64,000 nucleotides of DNA from Ceratothoa steindachneri (taxonomy: Eukaryota > Arthropoda > Malacostraca > Isopoda > Cymothoidae): the NCBI GenBank assembly GCA_963969495.1, contig OZ018324.1, positions 139,930,355-139,994,354 on the forward strand. The letters are read 5' to 3'. Position 1 is the stretch's first letter, and each line of letters begins with the position of its first letter. The notes under the pieces were generated by a model. That model did not search any database, had not been told where the DNA came from, and worked only from the letters and a program-made list of their open reading frames with translations. The translations under genes were made by a program, and so were the position numbers. Shown here piece after piece: positions 37,843 through 48,760 of the stretch.

Positions 37843-39153
37843 TGTCGTAGAATGGACTCTCGACGATAGACCATATATGACTATTCGTTGAGGGAACTTA
37901 TTCAATTATATTTAGAGTGCGTGGTGTCTGGTCGACCGAGGTTATTTATCTTCAATATGCTTAAGAAGTGGAACTGAGCTCAAGGATAATAATATGGCTA
38001 TCATAAATAAAATAGAGTTTTATTAATAAAAACTATCAACAACACAAAAAACGGAAAATATTGACATAAACAGAGAATGGAAAGGGTCGTGGGGAATCTA
38101 GCTAATCCGAGGATTAAGATTTGGAAGAGATTTAAAAAGGTAAAACAAATACAAATTAAAGGGATAGGATGGTTCGCTAAACCATTTAAAGCACATAATA
38201 GGGTTGAAAAAAAGGTTAAATACTCAAAGGTAACGTTCAGCTTACGTAATTACACTTGTTGTGCAGAGGAAGGCGACGTGAAGGAATCTTCGGTCTGCTG
38301 GCGAGTTTCAGCCGAAGGAGGAGAGGAATTAAATGATCCTGACGTGGCGTCTTGGGAATGAGAATCGATTCTTGGCGAACGGGCTTAAAGAACAATGGCT
38401 GTTCTACGTTGTTCTCTTCTGAACAACAGGGGAAATGAGAACCGTCTCTTGTCTACGGGCTCAAATAACAATCGCTGTTCTAAAGTTGTTCTCTTTTGAT
38501 TAACAAGGGGGAAAGGTGAAAACCATTTCTTGTCAACGGGCTCAAAGAACAATGGCTGTTCTAATGTTGTTCTCTTTCTGAACAACAAGGGGAAAGGCTG
38601 AGAACAGTTTTTTGTCAACGGGCTCAAAGAACAATGGCTGTTTTAATGTTGTTCTCTTTCCGAACAACAGGGGAAGCCTTGTGGACTTGGCGTCATGAAG
38701 GCTCGAACCTTGGCACTCGAGGGATATTGTCCTCTTCTCGACAAATGATGGTGGATCTCGAGGTAGAGGGCCCTTTGGTGCACAAGGTGAGACTAGACCG
38801 TAGAGATGTCTCGCGAAGAAAATCTGGATCTCGAATCTGCTCTTAGTGGTAAAGTTTCGATATAAATAGTCGAGACATCCCCTTGGCGTAGGAACCAATG
38901 GAGTGGGGGCTTCGAGGGAATGCACAGCCGCGCCTGAGAACAATACCTTATCTGCCCATAAGCCTAACTCAATCTGGCGAGGACGGCGCAAGGGGCGAAA
39001 CGGAGGAAGATAAACCTCCTTGGTTAAACATTGACTCAGGTGGCGGCTATAATGCTCCCGGCTTCAAGGCTAAGATGCACGTGGGTAGCATCGTGTTTTT
39101 AAACAACATGTGATAACGGTTGAAATTAAGCGGCCTCAAACCGTTCTATCACA
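37843..39153. mobile_element. Solo LTR inserted in LINE C, with 5-bp TSD
   Basis: This is a 1311-bp insert whose plus strand starts TGTCGTAGAATGG and ends CCGTTCTATCACA. It thus has TG...CA termini and an imperfect 13-bp terminal inverted repeat (10 of 13 match). It is flanked by ATGTA at 37838-37842 and at 39154-39158, a 5-bp target duplication typical of LTR retrotransposons. Removing the insert and one copy of the duplication restores the LINE C reading (EVMYITKRKEQ) in frame. No coding sequence lies inside, so this is a solo LTR left by recombination between the two LTRs. It contains an A/T-rich part (37990-38060) and a tandem array (38365-38680). Confidence 0.88.
38365..38680. repeat. 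Tandem array, about four 76-82 bp units, inside the solo LTR
   Basis: Units begin at the recurrent GGGCT(C/T)AAA at about 38381, 38457, 38538 and 38620, with spacings of 76, 81 and 82. Each unit carries two short palindromes: AGAACAATGGCTGTTCT, and GTTGTTC-loop-GAACAAC. The open minus-strand frames here are by-products of this repeat. Confidence 0.85.
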
Positions 39154-39158
39154 ATGTA

Positions 39159-41401
39159 CATTACTTCTGTTTTATTTAGATTAATTTTTAAACCTCTTCT
39201 ATTGCATGCTATGCTTAGCCCTTCCATGAGTCTTTGTATCTTTTCTTCTGAGTCTGAAATTATAGCGGTATCATCTGCCTCCTTTATATTATTATTAGGA
39301 TTTCTTCCAGATTTGATGCCTCCCAATTCTTCTAGGAATTTAATACCTTTTTGTCCTTACAAGGAAAATAGATCCGGTGATAGTATGCAACCTTGACGTA
39401 CCCCCTCTCTTGATATTTATCCAATCTGTAATTTCTCCACAAATTTCTATGTTAGCTTTTTTGGTCCCAGTATAAATCTGATATTAACCTTATGTCTTTT
39501 TATCCAGCTCAATACTTTCTATCATTTTTTGACATTACAAAGTCTATAAGCACAATAAATAAATCTATTTGCATTTCTATCGACCTTTTTATCAATGTTC
39601 TTAACATGAATATTGCATTATTTTGCCATTTTCTTCCCTAAACCCACACTGCTTATTTGGTATTTGTCGTTGATTTTGTTTCTGATTATATTTAAAGGTA
39701 CAATTAAACTTATATTCGATTGCTGCCTCATTATGCTCATAGTTGTGTGATTTAAAAATTCTGTTACTCCTAGCCTGACGTTTTGGCTATGATTATAAAG
39801 GTGGTTTCTTAATTCCCTTCTGGTATGTATACAGTATTGTATATTCTATTTTTCAATTCTCTTATTTTGTCTATTACTATGCTGCATGCTGCTTTAATAA
39901 TTTCTATTGGTATTTCATCACTCTTTGTTGCTTTTCTGCTCTTAATACTCTTCATAGCATGTATTATTTCTTCTCTCGGTATCTCTGGTCCTTCTAGCTT
40001 CCAATCATACTCTGCTTTCGGATCTCTTTCTTCATCATACACATCATTAACATAGTCCATACATCTTGCAAGCACATAAGTAGAATTCATTAAAATATTC
40101 CCGTCTTTATCCTTGACTGTAGAACTTCGTGTCATTCTTCTCTTCTCAGTTACCTCTCTCACTTTATCATATATTTGTCTTGTGTTTACTATTTACATTT
40201 GTTCTGTTTCTTCACATATTAGATGGATCCATTCTTCCTTTCGTTCTCTGAATTTTCTAATTATCTCTTGATCTAACCGATTATAAATTGCCCGATTTCC
40301 TTTCATTTTTCTCCTTTAATCCATTAACACTAAAATTTCTTCGGTCATCCACTTTTGTATCTTTCATCTCTGTACGTTTGGGCGAATTTCTTTCACATTC
40401 TCTAACAGGGCATCTTGTATACTTTTCCATTCCTTTTCTATCACCCTTTCCACATCATTATTTAGTTGTTCTTACGCATATAATATTCGAACACTATCCT
40501 CTACTTGTAATGCATATCTTTCCTTTATGTCACTATTATATAACGTCTGTGAATCGTTCTTGGGTTGAGTTCTATTCTTCTTTACACTTTTTAATCTTAT
40601 CTTAAGTTCTGCGATCACTGGGACATGATCACACACCAAAGCACCATCAGCTCCAGGATATGTTTTACATTTTTTTTATTGCGCTTTGAAGCGTTTTTCA
40701 AGTTATAAAGTCTATTTTATTCTTAATTCTCCTACCCGGTCTTTTTCTCGTCCATAATCCTCAAGGATGTTTTTGAATGAATGAATTTGCAATTATCTTT
40801 TTTTCTGCACTACACTACTCAATCCATTTGTCGCCTCTTTCATTTCTGTTTGCAAGATCGAAGATTCTCACTACGTCTCCGTAACTTCTCCTCTAAAGTT
40901 TTGCGTCTAAATCCCCCATAACCAATTTTAGATAATGTTCCTTGCACATCTTCCTTGCTTCAGTTAGTAATTCATAAAATTTATCAATTTTCTCTTCAGA
41001 ATAATCGCATGTGGGTGAAAAAACTTGAATTAAATTTAAGTTGATTTGTTTTCCAGCCAGTTTTACTAGTATTAATCTTTCACATATTGCCAGTTACAAC
41101 TTTAGCAACTTTAGTCGTCAGCATGACCCCTACTCTCTTCTGATATTTATTTCCACTGCTGTAAATAAAGGTAACTTCTTTGGCCAAGCAAATCCCTGAA
41201 CCTTACACCACCTCTTTCACTTAGCCTCTTAATGTCAACTTTCAGCCTCAGCATTTCTTGTTTAATGTTTTCAAATTTTTCTGGTTGATATAAATTCATT
41301 GACCTGCATTCTACCATCTTCCAGTTCTTTTTCAACAGTAACGAGTTGAAGATAGGAAGGTATCTGTTGCTCATCGTTATTCCGACCGGACGAGGTAACA
41401 T
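39159..41401 (-). pseudogene. LINE C 5' part (endonuclease and RT)
   Basis: This is an endonuclease-reverse-transcriptase LINE of the RTE/CR1-like group that is often annotated as craniofacial-development-protein-2-like. Reading leftwards from 41401, the EN start is WKMVECRSMNLYQPEKFENI and EMLRLKVDIKRLSE. FSPTCDYSEEKIDKFYELL and the GDLDAKL motif (family form GDWNAKVG) follow near 40990-40920, then CDHVPVIAELK at about 40630. The linker (KWMTEEILVL, KDKDGNIL) runs to 40100. RT blocks are REEIIHAMKSIKSRKA, CGFREENGK, AIFMLRTLIKRSIEMQ, VLIDFVM, GVRQGCILSPDLFSL (39388-39405 for GVRQGC) and EADD at 39270-39281 in place of YADD. GLKINLNKTEVM leads into the solo-LTR insertion. Confidence 0.85.
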
Positions 41402-41850
41402 TTAAATTTAATTTGTTGTTATTTACGTCGTTCACTCTGTTCATGTTTTGGCTTGCCGACTATACTAGGGTGCTTTTTCGCGTGGTGAGGACCCAAAATA
41501 TCTTCCATGGATTTTTCTAGAGTTAAATCTCCTCTATCACAGCCACTATTTCCTTAAAAGGCCACCTTGGTAGTCAGCCTATAGCAGTTGGCCCAAAACA
41601 GGCTTCTCTGCCTTGGTCGTTGACCGCTTGGAAACCAGTTCATACGCCCAGTGATGGTGTACTATCTTCACGCCTGCAAGACAGCAGGTGGTTTAATTTC
41701 GGAGTTTTCCTTCCCCTAGCCTCACTCCAGCCAAGGGTGTCGCACGAGGAAATGGTTCAAGGGTCGGTAGTGTGCCAGGGAAAACCACATTTTGGTGGGC
41801 CAAAGTAGACTACCTCTAGGGCTTTTTACTGCTCCGAGACCCTTTGAGGT
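41402..41850 (-). other. Probable LINE C 5' untranslated region
   Basis: This is a GC-richer non-coding stretch directly upstream of the LINE C endonuclease. Its position and composition fit the element's 5' UTR. The small plus-strand frame at 41620-41808 is taken to be chance. Confidence 0.4.
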
Positions 41851-41879
41851 TTAGCCTGGGAACACGAGGCATCCAATGT

Positions 41880-42740
41880 ACGTGTGTATCCAAGATGAGG
41901 CAAGTCAGAAGCTTAGACGAAGGAGAGGAAATATACCGGCAGGGAGGACATACACACTCTGCTTCATTTTTGCACTGCGGCTAGCCGGCAGCGTAAGCTG
42001 AAAGCGAGAAGGTATGCCAGCAAGCGCTTAATACTAACGCGCATCAAGGGGTCAACAATAAGAACATAGGCACTGAAAAGCTCAACAAGAGAATCTAATA
42101 ATATATATCTAGGAAGTTCGATAAATTGTTAACTTTATGCGAGCAAAATAATATCTTTCTTTTCAATAAATTATAGCCAGCCTATCGTTTATTTATTCCA
42201 ATTCCCTTTGCATATATTGAAACCGACTACAAGGCAGTTAAACTAAAATTCGACTGACACAAAAAATTATGACAATAACAATTCGTTACAGGTTTAAATG
42301 TGCTAAGCCTACCAACACAATTCCAGTCGATTTTACGTAACTGGCGATGCTTTTCCCCCTAATCTCGAGAGACAGCCCCGCGTGCTTACTCAAACACTTA
42401 ATAAAATAGAATTTTATATTACGCTCTACAAGGCCATAGAAAATCCCATAGACAATCTCTTAACAAACTAGCAGTAAATATTGGAAGCCCTCTAAAGCTC
42501 CCCGAGACTACAAAAGGATATATCAACCTACCAAATTATCCCTCAAAACAAGACCAAGAAGAAATTCTTAACTATTGATTTAATTGTCATTTATATGATC
42601 GGAAAAAACATTTCAGTAGTGACTTAATATTGAATCCCTACTTGATGACATACACCGAATAAAAGATGAATAAAAAAGCCCAACCGAAACCTACCTTTAT
42701 AGCAGAATTCATTGCAGAAGCTGGTAGTGATTACTAACCC
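41880..42740 (+). pseudogene. Possible PLE N-terminal fragment
   Basis: Broken plus-strand reading includes FDKLLTLCEQNNIFLFNKL near 42120. Near 42520-42600 it gives GYINLPNYPSKQDQEEILNY, resembling the PLE N-terminal 'NLS..LT..E..vL..G' region, and then FNCHLYDR. Near 42690 comes KPTFIAEFIAEAG. The order fits the region upstream of RT in PLEs. There is no RT or GIY-YIG domain on this strand, and the identity is tentative. Confidence 0.4.
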
Positions 42741-43397
42741 ACCAATTATCAACAGAAATACAGGCAAAGTGACCATGTTTTTAATCATACCACATAGCAG
42801 TATTTTTCGGAAATAGACTCGATACAGGTTGATCAGTAAACTTCTTAAAAAAACTTACGATGAACTCAACCAATGATATAAAAAAAAAGTTAAAAATATC
42901 GTCGAGAGTATCAAATAACAACCAGGAGATGGGAGAAAAAAAAAAAAAATAATTGGCGATCTTAGTTCTGGATACGCTTATCTTGACGTGAGAACCTACT
43001 AAGAACGGAAGACTATCAAAACCTTCACCCACTACTTGTATCACTAACAGAGCCGAAAAATCTTCGAATTGTTTCATTGACTTAATTCGATCTACAACCA
43101 GTGAAAGAATAATAGCCTCCCTGGAAGTTGTCATTGTTTACGAATGAACCAGTTGCCGGAACAAAAGAAATTATATTATAACGTGTCTATGACTACAATG
43201 ATAGCCCTCCTCCCGAAAGGCATAACCAGAGTCTCCCGTTAAAAAAAACAGGCCTCTCTTTTGAAGACCGTTTATATGGACTTAAAGGTGACATCACTTT
43301 TCAAGGGGATGGATTTGCCATGGATATTCTTTTAGATTTCTCTTCAAATTCTTATATGGTAGCCATCGAAAAAAGGTTTTTTGTCGAAACTATTCAA

Positions 43398-43401
<4 letters not shown>
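42741..43401. other. Unassigned stretch before (AT)n
   Basis: The 117-residue minus-strand frame at 42781-43134 is F/L/S-rich and without a domain. It could be background beside the PLE fragment. Nothing else is recognisable. Confidence 0.3.

Positions 43402-43468
<67 letters not shown>
43402..43468. repeat. (AT)n microsatellite abutting PLE2
   Basis: AT dinucleotide run, interrupted once, ending where the PLE2 pseudo-LTR-like sequence starts. The open frame through it is an IYIY artefact. Confidence 0.95.
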
Positions 43469-44420
43469 GAAAAGAGGCTCACAAAGTGCACGAGAGTCAA
43501 AGTTATGCAGATACACCCACAATGGAACAGCAAAAGACGATCCCTAGCACTTTCGTCTTTATTCTTAAAGCCCTTTTCAAGGAATGAACAAGAGGCAGGA
43601 CATACATAACCTTAAATAGTGGAAGGGGGGATTAGACTACCTACCTCTGAACCTTAATTAGGTGGTAGAAAAACCTGAAACAACTTTATTTGAGATTTTA
43701 TGTATGTAGCGATAATGGGGTCAAGCGTGAACAAACCCGGGCTAATGTGGAAATTTGAGAACTTGACAAAGAAGATACATTCTAATATATTTTTCCAAAT
43801 ATAATTACTGCATTTTATGACTGGTTTGGCACTATTCCAGTTAATTCTATGTTTAAGATTGTACATATGTAAAAAAAGCGCAGATTTATTCAATGCGATT
43901 ACGTAAATTGGCTTGATGTTACTAAACAGTGACATCTAGTTCTTTCCGATTTGTCCATAATGACATTTTTGGCATTTGTTGCAGCTTATCGAATAAACAA
44001 TTCCAGGTCGTGGAAGGGGAGGAGGGGGGGATTTTGACAAAGATGCGATAAATTGTAGTCTCTGACTTAAAAAATAACATTTATGTTCAGAGGCCTAAGT
44101 AAACGAAGTAATTTAATGAAAATATGGTTATAGGTTAAAACTAATAATAAGTTTTTGGTCTGAAACTTAGGGATATTAACATTAGTTTGAAAATAGGAAG
44201 GCTTGTCGGTCATAGAATAATTGTCAAGAAAGTACAGAGGGTAGCACAGATTTATGCCTATTTCATATATTCTATTGACTTCTATGTCTAGGTATTCTGG
44301 TGAGACAATTCTAAGGGCACGCATAATCACAGAGGAGAAAACAGTTTGTTTGATGCTATTATAGTGGTTAGAATAAAAATTTATATATAAGTCTATGAAC
44401 ACGGCAAGAGGCACAGAAGA
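43469..44420 (-). pseudogene. PLE2: C-terminal fragment with GIY-YIG domain
   Basis: The left end (43469-43640) contains CTCACAAAGTGCACGAG and CCCTAGCACTTTCG, matching the PLE1 right repeat around 12100-12190. On the minus strand the RT thumb region spans 44414-44067 (VFIDLYINFYSNHYNSIKQT, then MRALRIVSPEYLDIEVNRI). The GIY-YIG core follows at about 44010-43940 (GIVYSISCNKCQKCHYGQIG), then HRINWNSAKPVIKCSNYIW at about 43860. In PLE1 the matching segment is YIDWNSAKFLYHSANF. The RT palm is missing, so this is a 5'-truncated PLE copy. A stop follows QIGKN. Confidence 0.82.
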
Positions 44421-44479
44421 AACAATAATTTAAGAAATTTTTAACCTATGAATACAGCCAACCTTAAGCTTTTAAAAAT

Positions 44480-45220
44480 AAGTCAAGATCTTCAATCCAA
44501 CCCAAACAACGGATACATCAATGTTTGAAAGCACAGGCAACTTAGGAGACTTGGAGCTTCATCCCTTCTCATATATTGAAATAAAAGAGAAGGGTGACAT
44601 ACAACTTTAAAATTGGAGCCCTAAAACACAAAAGTTAAAAAAAGATGGAATTTACTTTGCCTCAAAAATGGTGGACAAGAACAAGAGGATTGTAGAATTT
44701 CCCCAAATTACTTCAAATTAACATTCCTCGAATGCATTCATATACGAACTGAAAAAAGGCCACATGTCCGGTTCTATGTGATTGAAGAATTTCTCTGACA
44801 GACAGGCATGGATATTCCAGATGGTGTGGCAGAGAACAAGGTCATACTGGCTAACGTGAAGCCTCTCTGCAACTAGCTGGTCCACCCAAAGCTTTGAACA
44901 AGGTGTTTAGTAGTCTGAGGTTTCTATTTTACTGCTGATAAGTCAGAAAAAAACTGATTACTTGAAATTTCCTTTACATGACTATTGGCAAATCCTTGGC
45001 TGAAATTCCTCTAGTTGCAGAAGAGAAACAGCATGTCTGGCTCCAATTGGTGTTTCAAAATGTTGATCAGCTTCTTGGGGTGTTTGAATCGCTTATACTG
45101 CATTGCCTTGGAAAAAAGATTTTTCTTCCTTATGTTGTATGAAATGAAGCGTATGTTCTCATGCATGACCTGCCTGATTAGCTTTACAGCCGCAGCTTTA
45201 TTCCTTGCAAAGACACTCAT
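44480..45220 (-). pseudogene. Unrecognised protein remnant
   Basis: On the minus strand an open frame at 45220-45011 begins MSVFARNKAAAVKLIRQVMH. After breaks, sequence continues to about 44480, including ERLHVSQYDLVLCHTIWNIH and FFNHIEPDMWPFFSSYMNAF. The non-random composition, the few stops over about 740 bases and the repeated (L/I)EPDM phrase suggest a decayed real coding region. I do not recognise a family. A transposon-borne gene or a host pseudogene are both possible. Confidence 0.35.
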
Positions 45221-45512
45221 CGTCTTTCTGGGATGATCTTTAATGATCGGCAGGATAAGAGTGTCGTTCTGATTGCATTAGATCGTTGATCATTGATTTT
45301 TCTCTCTCTTGTTGCTTCGTCGTCGAATCTTTAATCTTCTAGCTTTCTCAAATTTTAATCATCTTTCTGATAACGTTGAGGAAGTGTAGAAACTCTTTGT
45401 TTGTCCTCATGAAGAGGGTTAGGGAAATCCAGGAGACATTTCTAGCGGATTAAGAAAATCTTATTATTATCCTTACCTAACTGCGCTGGTTTTAACATTA
45501 TTTTTCATTTAT

Positions 45513-45513
<1 letters not shown>

Positions 45514-45553
<40 letters not shown>

Positions 45554-45560
45554 TTATTTA
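45514..45560. repeat. (AT)n microsatellite beside SINE copy L
   Basis: AT-dinucleotide run with TTTATTTATTTA, directly left of the end of SINE copy L. Confidence 0.9.
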
Positions 45561-45569
45561 TATATACAT

Positions 45570-46045
45570 ATAGAAGAAGGAGCAAATGCAAGTTCTGCGG
45601 GTGATAACAACCACCATAGGGCTTTCGCCATATCTATTTTCTGCCTTTCAAAACAATTTTGAAGACAGAAATAAAGGTGCAAAAACCTTGCATTGCTGAC
45701 TATATAACAATATACTACAAGAAAGATAAATTGGACGCGAATGAGCAATGAGACAGGAGTTTTTTAGAGGTAAGAGAAAGGAAGAATTAGAAGAAGACTA
45801 GAATCATAGAGAGCAGAGGGCGGCACAATGAAGGCAATCCTTTACCGAGAAGACAGAGATAGCGCCAGGGGAAAAAAGTTTGAAATTCCTGGCCGGGACT
45901 CGAACCCGGGTCAGCTGATTGCCGGTCAGATGCTCTACCGCTGAGCTACCAGGCACAGTGACTCTACCTCGCCCAAAGCGTTACCCCATCAAACCCAGTA
46001 TCTCTCTAAGCTAGGAACCTCCAGGGAATTTTAATACCACATCTT
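45570..46045 (-). mobile_element. tRNA-derived SINE-like repeat, copy L
   Basis: Copy L reads on the minus strand from a head (AGAAGATGTGGTATTAAAAT, then GTTTGATGGGGTAACGC) through a tRNA-like part (45886-45955) to a tail. The tail includes CTCATTGCTCATTCGCGTCC and ends TTGCTCCTTCTTCTA beside (AT)n. The same units recur on the plus strand at 46046-46256 (tail) and 46270-46640 (head, tRNA, tail), so the locus contains an inverted pair. It is non-coding. Confidence 0.75.
45886..45955 (-). ncRNA. tRNA-Ala-like module of SINE copy L
   Basis: This 70-nt cloverleaf-like stretch begins TGCCTGGTAGCTCAGCGGTA. A box: TAGCTCAGCGG. B box: GGTTCGAGTCC, a full match to the eukaryotic pol III consensus. 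The acceptor arms TGCCTGG/CCAGGAA pair with one mismatch, and the T stem is CCGGG/CCCGG. The anticodon loop CCGGCAA would give GGC, but position 33 is C instead of T. Because the module recurs inside a longer repeat, I read it as a SINE head and not a tRNA gene. Confidence 0.65.
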
Positions 46046-46256
46046 CTTACCTGCTCCTGTTTTTTGTCTCATTGCTCATTCGCGTCCAATTTATCTTTCT
46101 TGTACTATATTGTTATATAGTCTGCAATGCAAGGTTTCTGCACCTTTATTTCTGCTTTCAAAATTGGTTTGAAAGGCAGGAAATAAATATGGCGAAAGCC
46201 CTGTGGTGGTTGTTATCACCCGCAGAACTTGCATTTGCTCCTTCTTCTTTGTATGT
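46046..46256 (+). repeat. SINE tail fragment, copy M
   Basis: It matches the tail of copy L in opposite orientation (CTCATTGCTCATTCGCGTCC ... TTGCTCCTTCTTC) but lacks the tRNA-like part. Confidence 0.75.
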
Positions 46257-46269
46257 GACTTGGGGATGA

Positions 46270-46640
46270 GCCTTTAAATTGTGAGAGGGTAGGAAGATGT
46301 GGTATAAAATTCCTTGTTGGTTCTGAGCTTAGAGAGATACTGGGTTTGATGGAGTAACGCTTTGGGCGAGGTAGAGTCACTGTGCCTGGTAGCTCAGCGG
46401 TAGAGCATCTGACTGGCAAACAGCACACCCGAGTTCGAGTCCCGGCCTTGAATTTCAAACTTTCTTTCCCCTGGCGTTGTTTCTGTCTTCTCGGTAAAGG
46501 ATTGCTTTCCTTTGTGCCACCCTCTGCTCCCTTTGATACTAGTCTTCTTCTAATGTCCCTTTCTCTTACCTCTAAAAAACTCCTGTTTCTTGTCTCATTG
46601 CTCATTTGAGTCCAATTTATCTTTCTTTTACTATATATAT
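46270..46640 (+). mobile_element. tRNA-derived SINE-like repeat, copy R
   Basis: The same architecture as copy L on the plus strand: head (GGAAGATGTGGTATAAAATT, GTTTGATGGAGTAACGC), tRNA-like module at 46383-46452, then CTTTCCCCTGGCG...CTCATTGCTCATTTGAGTCC. The A box is intact (TAGCTCAGCGG). The B box has one change (GAGTTCGAGTCC). The anticodon loop is CTGGCAA, with T33 kept. Copies L and R are diverged, so the inverted pair is not a recent duplication. Confidence 0.75.
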
Positions 46641-46740
46641 ATGTCGTGGTATTGGAAGGACCGAGTGGTGGTGTACGTACGTATAGGTTTGTTGTGTACT
46701 TCAAAAACTCCTAGTTTACGTTTTCTCTAAGAGTGCTATA

Positions 46741-46773
46741 TTATTCTTATTATTATTATTATTATTATTATTT
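46741..46773. repeat. (TTA)n microsatellite
   Basis: About ten TTA/ATT units in a row. Confidence 0.9.
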
Positions 46774-46959
46774 TAATCTGGAAGGATTTGTAGTGCCATG
46801 CTCATCGTTTCGAGGATTGAATTAAATACTTCTATGAAAATAGATTTATAATTACAATTTAAAAAATGCAAAAGTGAAATCTAACAAAACAAACTATACA
46901 GCTATGAATTAAATGAGTTTAAGTGAGACTTACGAAATTAAATAAATGAATATAAAGTA

Positions 46960-48010
46960 AGGGTTGACCCAAAGCTCACTCTAATATTGGATGCTAATTG
47001 ACCTTTAAAAAAATTAATAGAATTTATTTATCTTTGAAACAACCACACGTGAATCTGGTTGGAGACTGACCTTGGCCTCAAATTTTATGCAGACGCAAGA
47101 ATGTTATTTGCGGCCAGGCACGTGGACGTATTCACAGACACTAAAGCTGTTTGGCTGGATCGGGGATCGGTTTGAAGCCACGGGTAGTTTCGGTGCGGGT
47201 GATGGAAGGCCTTACGCACGTTGTCTTAGTCAGATGATTTCAACAACGGGATCGTGAAAGTATGCTTCTTCTAATCTTCTGGTTAATTACGTAATGATTC
47301 TCACTGACGAGCGATAAGCAAACGAGTGAATCCTTCACCGAATGGGTAATGTTTGATGGAGTTCATTTTGGACTATTCCTGAATGGCGAGAACTATCTCT
47401 GGGTTTTGTTGTAAACCAGGATAGTGGGTTTCTCTGAGGAGAGATAATTGAGCTTGGTTCTAAATAAGAGCTAAACTAAATTTCGGTGTGACCACCAGGA
47501 ACTGGCTCAGCATGAGCTTCTTTTGTGTTCCTCTCGTCGGGTTGCCGGGCAATGTAGCCGGACTTCGTCGTCTTGATCGCTAACTCGATCTTCCTCCGTT
47601 TTTCTACAGTTAGCCACCTATATACTTCATCACCCCGCTGTAGCTAGGGGGAGGAAGGAGAGTGAAATCTTAGGAACTAAGCCTCCTCCTCTAACGGCGC
47701 TTCTCAAAGCGTCTTTAACTCAGCCCTAAAGGCCTCTCCTGGATTTTGATTGACGCTCCTCTAATTTCGTCTATGCAGTGAAATTAAATCCCAACTCTTA
47801 GGGGAAATATTGCCGGTTTTACCAATGATGGGCTCGCTTGACCCGAAATCTGATGATTAGGGCATTTCTTGGTTGTGCGAAGGCATTTTGGGTGGTCTTC
47901 AAAGCGAGGGGAGAGAGAAGGAAGGAGTTAAGTAATCGGTTTATTCTGTCAAATGCCAGGACATTGTGGTGAAGGAACAAGGCCTCAGTTTTTAGGCTGG
48001 GATATCGCTT
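46960..48010. other. GC-richer LTR-like block
   Basis: A GC-rich, non-coding island with a TATATA element near 47617, ending just before an (AT)n tract at 48016-48073. The layout resembles the proven solo LTR at 37843-39153. No target duplication was identified. Confidence 0.3.
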
Positions 48011-48015
48011 TCCCT

Positions 48016-48025
48016 ACAATATATA

Positions 48026-48073
<48 letters not shown>
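48016..48073. repeat. (AT)n microsatellite
   Basis: AT-dinucleotide run of about 58 bases with one early interruption. Confidence 0.95.
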
Positions 48074-48076
<3 letters not shown>

Positions 48077-48484
48077 ATTGTGTCAGCCTGTCTTTGTTCG
48101 TTTAGCTCAAAAACATCGTCATTTGCAGAATTTGTAATAATGCATTTGACTTATGCGTCTATTTCTGATGATGTAATGGCACAAATTAGATTCCGTTGAA
48201 ATTTTCGCTCATAAATTGCCCCTAAACTTAATCTATCCAACATAAACTTAAGTTAGGTTTGTTTGCTTAATTAGGAATCTGCTACCCAACTTTATGCACT
48301 AGCCCATATTCACTGTACTTTATAGTCACTGAGGCAGAGTGTAACATGCGAATTAGCTCAATGCTTTGCCGCAGATACTACTATCATATGTCATCCCTGA
48401 GCTAGTTCTCATGAGCAAGTGTAGCGATTGTATCAGCCTTACCTGTGCAACGACTACTATTTCCGCTAAGGTTTCTTTATCTTT

Positions 48485-48760
<276 letters not shown>

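Noticed and set aside
38385..38650. Steroid-receptor-type response elements (AGAACA...TGTTCT)
   Set aside because: The half-sites are separated by five bases, not three, and the palindrome is just part of each tandem unit.
38385..38991. 80- and 149-residue minus-strand frames with repeated FEPVDKK segments
   Set aside because: The repeats come from the ~80-bp DNA tandem array inside a solo LTR. Unit lengths of 76, 81 and 82 do not keep one frame, so a selected repeat protein is unlikely.
43320..43547. 75-residue plus-strand frame through (AT)n
   Set aside because: Microsatellite artefact with no domain.
45886..45955. Genuine tRNA-Ala gene
   Set aside because: The module recurs in a longer shared repeat, has a GGC anticodon and lacks T33 in this copy, so a SINE head is more likely.
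46216..46704. 162-residue minus-strand frame
   Set aside because: Antisense of the SINE copy R and its flanks. It runs through the tRNA-like module and has no domain.
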